Source of the DNA: an uncultured Collinsella sp.
GTDB lineage: Bacteria; Actinomycetota; Coriobacteriia; Coriobacteriales; Coriobacteriaceae
DNA: 12,964 nucleotides
Assembly: GCA_902470835.1 (NCBI GenBank)
Contig: CABRHR010000057.1
Span: 1-12,964 of the forward strand
Direction of reading: 5' to 3'
The translations under genes were made by a program, and so were the position numbers. Below are positions 7,091 through 11,816 of this stretch, one piece after another. The number at the start of each line of letters is the position of its first letter. Within the stretch, counting starts at the first letter, position 1. The notes beneath the pieces are model-generated. The model had not been told where the DNA came from. It worked only from the letters and a program-made list of their open reading frames with translations, and searched no databases.

Positions 7091-7137
7091 TTATACGACT
7101 TCGAGTCGATTTTGGTGTCGGCCTTGGTGTCAAATAG

Positions 7138-7167
7138 AAAAAGGCCAGAGGCTTAACACCTCTGACC
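7138..7167 (-). terminator. Intrinsic terminator of tRNA-Val
   Basis: On the minus strand GGTCAGAGG pairs with CCTCTGGCC (9 bases, one T-G pair) around a 7-base loop TGTTAAG, followed by five T. It begins 11 bases after the encoded CCA of tRNA-Val. Confidence 0.92.
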
Positions 7168-7178
7168 TGTGCTTTAGA

Positions 7179-7253
7179 TGGTGGGCGATACAAGATTCGA
7201 ACTTGTGACCCCATCCGTGTGAAGGATATGCTCTACCCCTGAGCCAATCGCCC
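7179..7253 (-). tRNA. tRNA-Val (anticodon CAC), CCA encoded
   Basis: The minus strand gives a complete cloverleaf. The acceptor stem GGGCGAT/ATCGCCC is perfectly paired, the D arm is GCTC...GAGC, the anticodon stem TATCC/GGATG holds loop TTCACAC (anticodon CAC), and the T arm is ACAAG/CTTGT with loop TTCGAAT. The discriminator A at 7182 is followed by an encoded CCA at 7179-7181, unlike the tRNA-Ala in this window. It reads GTG valine codons. It is a solitary tRNA gene with its own promoter and terminator. Confidence 0.97.
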
Positions 7254-7275
7254 GTCGCCTTTCGGCAAAAGAGAT

Positions 7276-7303
7276 ACTATCATAGCCGCGCGTGGTTTAC
7301 CAA
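7276..7303 (-). promoter_or_regulatory. Probable promoter of tRNA-Val
   Basis: On the minus strand TTGGTA (7298-7303) precedes GATAGT (7276-7281) with a 16-base spacer; TAGTAT (7274-7279) with an 18-base spacer is the alternative -10. The GATAGTAT context resembles the TATAGTAC -10 region of tRNA-Ala. It lies about 20 bases before the mature 5' end. Confidence 0.6.
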
Positions 7304-7391
7304 GAACTTTTTGCCCTCGATTTTAAATTCGTGGGTGCTAGCCAAGCCAAAACAACTAAAGCAATCGGAAAAACCGCAGCTTAACCACCCT

Positions 7392-8180
7392 TTATCGTTT
7401 AATCCACGAGGTCTCGGGACGGCAGATCAGTCGCGCGTTGTTGTAGGCCATGTCGAGCGTGAGGCAGGTGCGTGCTGCGTAGAAACCGTCCTCGCGCTGG
7501 ATGGTCAGCGCCAGCTCGGGCTTGTCGCCGGTCAGGCACAGCGGCAAGAGCAGCTGGATCCGGCCGCCGTAGAACTGCGGTACCGCGAGCGTGTAGTTGG
7601 CTGCGGCGCGGCGGGCGGCTTCGACGACGGCGCCCTCAAAAGCGCGGCGCAGCAGCAGCGAGTTGTCCTCTCCCATCAGGCTGGCGGGGATGCGCGTAAG
7701 GTTCTCCTCGTCGCCCAGAATGTGGTCGATGTTGGAGCGGATGGGCAGGCGGTAGTCAAAGACCAGCTCGGAGGGGTCCTCGGCAAAGCGCACGCGGCAC
7801 GGCAGGTACTCAAACGAGACCAGCATGGGGTCGCTTTCCTTAAAGAAGCCCTTCAAAAACCAGCGCTGGCGCGCGTCGGGCTTGGTATTGGGCTCAAACA
7901 GGCCGTAGATGGTCTCGTAGCGACGCGTGTACAGGCCGGTATTGAATAGGCAGCGGTCATCGTCGAACACCAGCGGCAGGTTGGACGGCCCGGTCTGGTC
8001 CAAGTCACGCTCGGTCAGGAACACCGCGCGGCTAAACGAAAACGACAAGTAGTTTTTTAGGATGCGGTTGCTGGGACCCCAATCCTCGGGATCGGCGAGG
8101 TCGACCAGGCGGTCATAACAGGGCTCGGGGCAAAACGCAAACTCGTACACATTGCTGCACAGGGTGCTAGGGATTTCCAT
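7392..8180 (-). CDS. DUF3825 domain protein
   Basis: The 262-aa product matches, from memory, the DUF3825 family over nearly its whole length. Diagnostic stretches are LADPEDWGPSNRILKNYLSF, then FNTGLYTRRYETIYGLFEPN, WFLKGFFKESD, RSNIDHILGDEENLTRIP, NYTLAVPQFYGGRIQLLLPL and the C-terminal LTLDMAYNNARLICRPE. The biochemical function of this family is unknown to me; no membrane segment or signal peptide is present, so it should be cytoplasmic. The ATG at 8180 has no good Shine-Dalgarno (GGATTGGACACC precedes it), so translation may depend on coupling to the Fic gene whose stop is 45 bases upstream. GC content and codon use resemble the core genes. It may be the last gene of the DUF3990-HTH-Fic run or an independent gene. 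Confidence 0.85.
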   Translation of the reverse strand: MEIPSTLCSNVYEFAFCPEPCYDRLVDLADPEDWGPSNRILKNYLSFSFSRAVFLTERDLDQTGPSNLPLVFDDDRCLFNTGLYTRRYETIYGLFEPNTKPDARQRWFLKGFFKESDPMLVSFEYLPCRVRFAEDPSELVFDYRLPIRSNIDHILGDEENLTRIPASLMGEDNSLLLRRAFEGAVVEAARRAAANYTLAVPQFYGGRIQLLLPLCLTGDKPELALTIQREDGFYAARTCLTLDMAYNNARLICRPETSWIKR

Positions 8181-8225
8181 GTGGTGTCCAATCCATTCAA
8201 TAACTGGCGTGCGGATGCTTAGATT

Positions 8226-8741
8226 CTATACGTGTGATGGGTCGCCTGTGCGCGCAACGCAACCGCGGCGCAGCTCTTCGGCTAGCTCGCTGTTCGTGCG
8301 GCGACTGGAAACGAGGTCCTGGATCCACGCGTGGTACTGGTTGTCTTTGGGCTCGGGGCTGTCGGACAGTACGACCGGAGTGCCGGTGAACCTTAGGACG
8401 GACAACGCAAAGACAAGGCTGGTGCGTTTGTTGCCGTCCTCAAAGATGTGGTCCTTGACCATGTGATCGGCCACATAAGTGACCTGGTCAAAGATGTCTG
8501 CGAAGCGATCAGCCGGCGATTGGCCGAATATCGTACAGAATGCACCTGCAAGCACGGACTCGACGCGTCCAAGCTCAAGCGCGGCACGGTCGCCCGTGGC
8601 GTCGGTTGTATAGCAGCGCCCGACCGTCATCAGCGTGCTGTGCAGGCGCATCACGGCCGCGACCATATCTTCGAGCGAACCGGCATCATCGAGCACGAGC
8701 GGGGCGAACGGATGAGCGCTCCGCTGCATAGCCGCCATCAT
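8226..8741 (-). CDS. Fic/Doc-family protein (putative toxin)
   Basis: The 171-aa product carries the Fic core motif HIFEDGNKRT at residues 98-107: His98 is the expected catalytic residue, Asp102 the acidic metal-binding position, and Asn104 and Arg106 belong to the anion-binding loop. Lys105 replaces the glycine of AMP-transferring Fic proteins. The same change marks Doc, which phosphorylates EF-Tu rather than AMPylating, so Doc-like activity is the better guess. I see no clear inhibitory (S/T)xxxE(G/N) helix, so control should come from a partner. The ATG at 8741 is chosen because it overlaps the stop of the 61-aa gene upstream (ATGA) and has GGAG about 6 bases before it. A longer same-frame ORF from a TTG at 8885 overlaps that small gene and looks like its shadow. 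Confidence 0.85.
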   Translation of the reverse strand: MMAAMQRSAHPFAPLVLDDAGSLEDMVAAVMRLHSTLMTVGRCYTTDATGDRAALELGRVESVLAGAFCTIFGQSPADRFADIFDQVTYVADHMVKDHIFEDGNKRTSLVFALSVLRFTGTPVVLSDSPEPKDNQYHAWIQDLVSSRRTNSELAEELRRGCVARTGDPSHV

Positions 8742-8923
8742 GAGTTCTCCAAGAGCCTGAGCGCGTTGGGCATGTTCGAAATGGTCAGCCGAATAGCTTC
8801 GTCGATTGACGTGGTGCCGCCGAGCAAAATCGGTGATGCTGAATTTGCCACGTGCGCAGTTGAATGATCTTCTTGAGCGACGCAATCAGCGCCGTCATCT
8901 TGTTGAACATAGCTCCAAGGCAT
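8738..8923 (-). CDS. 61-aa small protein coupled to Fic/Doc (candidate antitoxin)
   Basis: This is an unrecognised small protein whose translation is well supported. GAGGAG lies 6 bases before the ATG at 8923, overlapping the stop of the HTH gene, and its TGA stop overlaps the Fic ATG in an ATGA arrangement. Such overlap is the normal layout of a small antitoxin before its toxin. The N-terminus MPWSYVQQDDG is nearly the same as that of the 92-aa protein at 10800-11078 (MLWSYVQLDDG), and 28 of the first 33 bases agree; the rest does not align convincingly. The C-terminal half (TTSIDEAIRLTISNMPNALR) may form an amphipathic helix. No Phd/YefM or AbrB motif is visible. Antitoxin function is inferred from position only. 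Confidence 0.65.
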   Translation of the reverse strand: MPWSYVQQDDGADCVAQEDHSTAHVANSASPILLGGTTSIDEAIRLTISNMPNALRLLENS

Positions 8924-8934
8924 GTCTGACTCCT

Positions 8935-9624
8935 CTATAGCTTTACAGACGAAATAGCCTGCGAGTCGTACTCCAGAGCAATCGGTTGCCAGACGAGGTC
9001 TTCGATGGTGCAGTTTAGGGTGTCTGCAAGCGCCAATGCCGAGGAAACCGAGGCGCGGCGTAGGTCGAGCTGGTTCTGCTCGTAGAGTTGTATGGCGCGA
9101 AGTTTAACCCCCGATTGGGCGGCGAGCTGTTTTTGCGTTAGGCCGGCCGCCTTTCGTGCCGCTTTGAGGCCCTTTTTGTCTACCTGGGCGTTGTTCCATT
9201 TTTCGATGACAATCTGGGCGAATTTGTCTTCGGAGGCCTCGTGAAGCGGATGGTACGAGCCGATGATCCAATCGAGCGGGGCGACTTCAAGAAGGTCGCT
9301 AAAACTCAAGCTACACATCCATTGCGCATAGGCCAAAACCCAACCTGCCCAGTATTGCGGTGAACGGTCGAACGGATAGGCCTCCCTGAATTCGACGGGC
9401 TTCAGACCCGCGTGAACAATGATCTCGCGCGCGAGCTCGTCGCCCGCCATGCCGCAGACGACGCGAGGCATACCGCGCTCAAACTGTTTCATCTCAAGAG
9501 CGTTCGACAGGATCGCCGTCAACTCGGCTGGAGTCAGCCCTTGGTCACAGAGAGCAAAATCGACCGCCTCGCCCAGCGTTCTCATTGCATCCTCGAGATA
9601 CATCTCACTGTAGGCGTGGGTCAT
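8935..9624 (-). CDS. HTH (XRE) antitoxin-type protein paired with DUF3990
   Basis: The 229-aa product has two parts. Residues 1-140 carry a family-typical N-terminus (AYSEMYLEDAMRTLGEAVDFAL, cited as residues 4-25), AGDELAREI, YWAGWVLAYAQW at 91-102 and LHEASEDKF, which I recall from proteins encoded next to DUF3990 genes in gut Firmicutes and actinobacteria. Residues 152-212 form a Cro/C1-type helix-turn-helix (AARKAAGLTQKQLAAQSGV, then RAIQLYEQNQ). The gene overlaps the end of the DUF3990 gene by 20 bases; GAGAGGGG lies about 11 bases before the ATG at 9624, and an in-frame ATG at codon 8 is a weaker option. The DNA-binding domain makes it the obvious candidate to bind the nested palindrome at 10286-10338 and repress its own operon. 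It is encoded after, not before, the presumed toxin. Confidence 0.85.
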   Translation of the reverse strand: MTHAYSEMYLEDAMRTLGEAVDFALCDQGLTPAELTAILSNALEMKQFERGMPRVVCGMAGDELAREIIVHAGLKPVEFREAYPFDRSPQYWAGWVLAYAQWMCSLSFSDLLEVAPLDWIIGSYHPLHEASEDKFAQIVIEKWNNAQVDKKGLKAARKAAGLTQKQLAAQSGVKLRAIQLYEQNQLDLRRASVSSALALADTLNCTIEDLVWQPIALEYDSQAISSVKL

Positions 9625-10273
9625 CGCCCGTCATCCCCTCTCGAATGATATCGACGATACGTATTCCCTCAAACGGGTTTTCGGCAAGGAGCTCCCGATA
9701 CTGCGCCCTTGCCGCTTCATCTCGTTCCTTGGCCAATGGACCATACAGAGCTTTCTGCGCACGTTCAAATCCAGCAAAACGAATTCTCTTAAACGCACGC
9801 TCGCTTTTGAGCACAATCTGCTCCCCCAGGTTACCGAGCCTCATAGATCGTCCAAGCTGCTCGACGGTGATCGTATTGTTTACAAAAGCTCTGGCATAGC
9901 TAAAGTACGAGTCGTCCGCACGCCACCCCTTTATTACGTCGCAAGTGCTCGTCTGAGGTAGAAAGTGATCATGGAGATATTCGCACGCCCCCGCCGCAAT
10001 GGCGGTATCTTTGCGAAAAGAACGATGCTCAACGAGCAACGCTATCCAATGCAGGACGCAATATTGCGGCGATAGCAAGTCGAGAACTTTGAGATCTGCT
10101 ATATCGAGTTCATAGCGATTCGCAAAGCCATCGGCATCGCGCGAGCATGCCCATTCCCTTGCAAGGTCGAGGCTCTCTGTGCAATAGAATCCCTGTCCAT
10201 AGTCGTTATGGATTTTCCCCAGGCCAAGCTGGGGAGTCTCAATGATTTTCTGAGAACCATGCCACAGTTCCAC
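9605..10273 (-). CDS. DUF3990 protein, ADP-ribosyltransferase-like (putative toxin)
   Basis: The 222-aa product shows the DUF3990 hallmarks: LWHGSQKIIETPQLG at residues 3-17, NDYGQGFYCTES at 23-34, and LAREWACS followed by RYELDIADLKVLDL. As I recall, this family is structurally related to ADP-ribosyltransferases and the HGS and GFYCT elements match NAD-binding positions, so toxin activity by ADP-ribosylation is a reasonable inference, not a demonstrated one. The start is a GTG at 10273, supported by AGGAG 6 bases upstream. The gene is the first of a tightly packed run (HTH protein, 61-aa protein, Fic/Doc). The operator at 10286-10338 ends only 12 bases before the start codon, implying a very short leader and strict autoregulation. 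Confidence 0.88.
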   Translation of the reverse strand: MELWHGSQKIIETPQLGLGKIHNDYGQGFYCTESLDLAREWACSRDADGFANRYELDIADLKVLDLLSPQYCVLHWIALLVEHRSFRKDTAIAAGACEYLHDHFLPQTSTCDVIKGWRADDSYFSYARAFVNNTITVEQLGRSMRLGNLGEQIVLKSERAFKRIRFAGFERAQKALYGPLAKERDEAARAQYRELLAENPFEGIRIVDIIREGMTGDDPRLQ

Positions 10274-10285
10274 GCGAGTCTCCTA

Positions 10286-10338
10286 ACAGGTATCGCTCTA
10301 GCGATAGTATAACATACTATCGCTAGAGCGATACCTGT
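10286..10338 (-). promoter_or_regulatory. Nested-palindrome operator of the DUF3990-HTH operon
   Basis: Two 25-base arms (10286-10310 and 10314-10338) are perfect reverse complements separated by the 3 bases AAC. Each arm contains its own 16-base palindrome TATCGCTCTAGCGATA (or its complement), that is TATCGCT-2-AGCGATA, so the site offers four identical half-sites in two operators. This geometry suits two dimers of an XRE-type repressor binding side by side, and the HTH protein of the operon is the natural candidate. The promoter's -10 box lies inside the element. Four half-sites perfect in sequence are hard to explain by chance. Confidence 0.88.
10306..10314 (-). promoter_or_regulatory. Extended -10 promoter inside the operator
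   Basis: On the minus strand TGTTATACT reads as an extended -10 element (TG, one base, TATACT) centred in the operator. No good -35 hexamer lies 16-18 bases upstream, which extended -10 promoters can tolerate. Transcription would start near 10299 and reach the GTG at 10273 after about 25 bases. The palindrome also puts TATAAC on the plus strand, but no plus-strand gene follows. Confidence 0.6.
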
Positions 10339-10426
10339 ATTCAAATAGCAAAAGGGTGTCTGGAACCGAGTTTGAGTTCAATACTGGCTTCTAAGGCTCG
10401 CCGAGTCCGGAAGTATGCGACAAAAA

Positions 10427-10771
10427 TCAGACTTGCTGATCACGCCGGAGCACACTAACGCCTCGTCCTGCTTGCAGAGCTTCATAGACACGCACCTCAT
10501 CTTGCTCGATGCTTTTGCTGAATGCCGGGCGCATGTGCTCTGGTGGGTTGGTGACGATATCAACCTTTCGCCCAAGTTCCCTCTCGAGCTCATGGGAGAG
10601 TTCGTAAAGCGTGCCGAACGTCATGGTGTTGCCGCAGACTAGGCGCAAGTCAATATCGCTATCGGGCGTTTGCTCGCCTCGGGCAAACGAGCCAAATAAA
10701 TATGCTTCGCTGACGTCGTATTGAGCCAGCACGCGGGAGGCGGAGGTGGATATGTCGGTAGGCGAAATCAT
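10427..10771 (-). CDS. Minimal MNT-type nucleotidyltransferase
   Basis: The 114-aa protein is a single pol-beta-like nucleotidyltransferase domain. It has the exact GSX10DXD motif: Gly27-Ser28 in LFGSFARGE, then Asp39 and Asp41 in DSDIDL, with Asp71 (KVDIV) as the third carboxylate. Members of this group are MntA-type antitoxins that transfer AMP to a HEPN partner, or related enzymes. No HEPN gene is present on either side. The end of the domain (VRVYEA) is followed by a tail of about 17 residues, LQAGRGVSVLRRDQQV, that does not look like family sequence. The ATG at 10771 lacks an obvious Shine-Dalgarno, and the gene starts 28 bases after the 92-aa protein's stop, so coupling to it is likely. 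Confidence 0.85.
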   Translation of the reverse strand: MISPTDISTSASRVLAQYDVSEAYLFGSFARGEQTPDSDIDLRLVCGNTMTFGTLYELSHELERELGRKVDIVTNPPEHMRPAFSKSIEQDEVRVYEALQAGRGVSVLRRDQQV

Positions 10772-10799
10772 GGGTTATTTGCCGTTCAACAGTAGAACG

Positions 10800-11078
10800 T
10801 CAGGGGGCCAGCGCCGAAACCGCCGGTCCGGCTTTTTGGTGGTCGGCGAGCTCGAAGATAAACGGGGCGTTTGATCTAACGAACTCGGTCAAAAAATCCA
10901 GATCGTCAGTAGAAAAACCTTCGACGTTGAACCATTTGACCCCAGGCAAGAAGCATTCCGCATGGTCAATGCCAAGGTCAACCGGACGCTCGACGGCTAC
11001 GCGAACGGTCCCGTCATCTCTTGTCTCTGAGTAGGCAAGCTGGGTGCCATCATCAAGCTGAACATAGCTCCAAAGCAT
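10800..11078 (-). CDS. 92-aa hypothetical protein upstream of MNT gene
   Basis: I do not recognise this small soluble protein. GAGGT lies about 4 bases before the ATG at 11078. It is acidic, begins MLWSYVQLDDG, and has the stretches ECFLPGVKWFNVEGF (residues 41-55) and LDFLTEFVRSNAPFIFELA. Its first 11 codons are nearly identical to those of the 61-aa protein before the Fic gene, yet the remainder differs. It lies 28 bases before the MNT gene and 60 bases after the RloB-like gene, so it probably forms a two-gene unit with MNT. Its position suggests a partner or regulator of that enzyme; function is unknown. Confidence 0.7.
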   Translation of the reverse strand: MLWSYVQLDDGTQLAYSETRDDGTVRVAVERPVDLGIDHAECFLPGVKWFNVEGFSTDDLDFLTEFVRSNAPFIFELADHQKAGPAVSALAP

Positions 11079-11138
11079 TGCTACCTCGTTTACAACTTTT
11101 TGAGTTAAAAGACTGCCCCTAACGCGGGTTGAATCACA

Positions 11139-11816
11139 CTAGTTACCCGACCCAAATTCGTCATCTACAAGATCAGGCAAGTCTGTCCACACTCGATAGG
11201 CGGCAACGTTGTCCGGATTCATTTCTCTTGCACGACGTTTATCATCCGTATTGTGCTTTGCGGCATTGGTCAAAGCCTGGCCCTTGTTGCCGTCAATTAT
11301 TTCGAGATTTACCGACTTGAACTTTGACGCGGAGGACCTGTTGGGGTCAGTAGATTTTAGAACGCCAAGGTCGCGCGCTCTTTTCTCACATTGTGGCGTC
11401 GATGCAAAAGTTTCCGGGCATGGTGAGACATGATCGATAAGCCATACTTTAAAGCATGGATTGGAAATCGCGAGCCTAACCCCTTTTGTCTTTGCTTCTC
11501 GTTCTGCTGCGGCTAGGTTTCTGAATTCATCTGAATCGACTACGATCCATGCGGAACTCAATGCTTCGATTTCGCCTGCTTTAACGGCCTTTTTATCTGA
11601 ATCGAGCTCTCGCGAAAGCTGCTTGGCAACCTTCAAAGGGTCTCCGTCAATATGCCGATACCGCACGCTTCCGCGAACGTCCATTTCAGTAATAAGGAAG
11701 TTAAAGTATTCGGTTTCGGTCACCTTTCCATTGGACACAATTAGGTGGCGCTTTCGCTTGGCTCTTGTCTGCTTTTTGCGGCCGCGAGCAAGTCCTCTCC
11801 TTTCTGTTTTAGCCAT
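11139..11816 (-). CDS. RloB-like TOPRIM protein
   Basis: The 225-aa product resembles RloB-family proteins, TOPRIM-fold nuclease-like partners of RloA ATPases. A basic N-terminus (1-24) precedes HLIVSNGKVTETEYFNFL, which corresponds to the family's CEGxxTExxYF strand; TE is kept, but the first Cys-Glu-Gly is Ser-Asn-Gly here. The metal-binding DxD is seen as VVDSDEF (Asp94, Asp96, Glu97), and SNPCFKVWLIDH at 118-129 is the strongly conserved RloB signature. The ATG at 11816 overlaps the end of the RloA-like gene by 8 bases (ATGGCTAA), so the two are translationally coupled. Lower GC than the core genes points to horizontal acquisition. The ATPase-plus-TOPRIM layout is that of AbiL/OLD-like phage-defence pairs; that role is inferred. 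Confidence 0.85.
   Translation of the reverse strand: MAKTERRGLARGRKKQTRAKRKRHLIVSNGKVTETEYFNFLITEMDVRGSVRYRHIDGDPLKVAKQLSRELDSDKKAVKAGEIEALSSAWIVVDSDEFRNLAAAEREAKTKGVRLAISNPCFKVWLIDHVSPCPETFASTPQCEKRARDLGVLKSTDPNRSSASKFKSVNLEIIDGNKGQALTNAAKHNTDDKRRAREMNPDNVAAYRVWTDLPDLVDDEFGSGN

Larger units (their letters stand above)
6799..7137. other. Non-coding stretch between nuclease-like gene and tRNA-Val terminator
   Basis: I see no credible gene here. It holds an 11-base tandem repeat (GCTGACCAAAM unit, copies at 6887 and 6898), a 7-base inverted repeat around A/T runs (7056-7090), a small CGACT-TCG-AGTCG hairpin (7096-7108) without a T-run, and two copies of TTGGTGTC (7112 and 7124, 12-base period). 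The open frame continuing upstream of the nuclease-like protein to 6972 is judged non-coding. Confidence 0.6.

Noticed and set aside
5653..7253. Integrated phage or ICE at tRNA-Val or tRNA-Ala
   Set aside because: No integrase, excisionase or duplicated tRNA 3' end is visible in the window.
7340..7391. Terminator after the DUF3825 gene
   Set aside because: Only a broken 3-4 base stem around a T-run (CGG TTTTT CCG); too weak to call.
8738..8885. N-terminal extension of the Fic protein from a TTG at 8885
   Set aside because: It is the other frame of the 61-aa gene, is Arg-rich and unlike Fic proteins, and the ATGA overlap with a good ribosome-binding site favours 8741.
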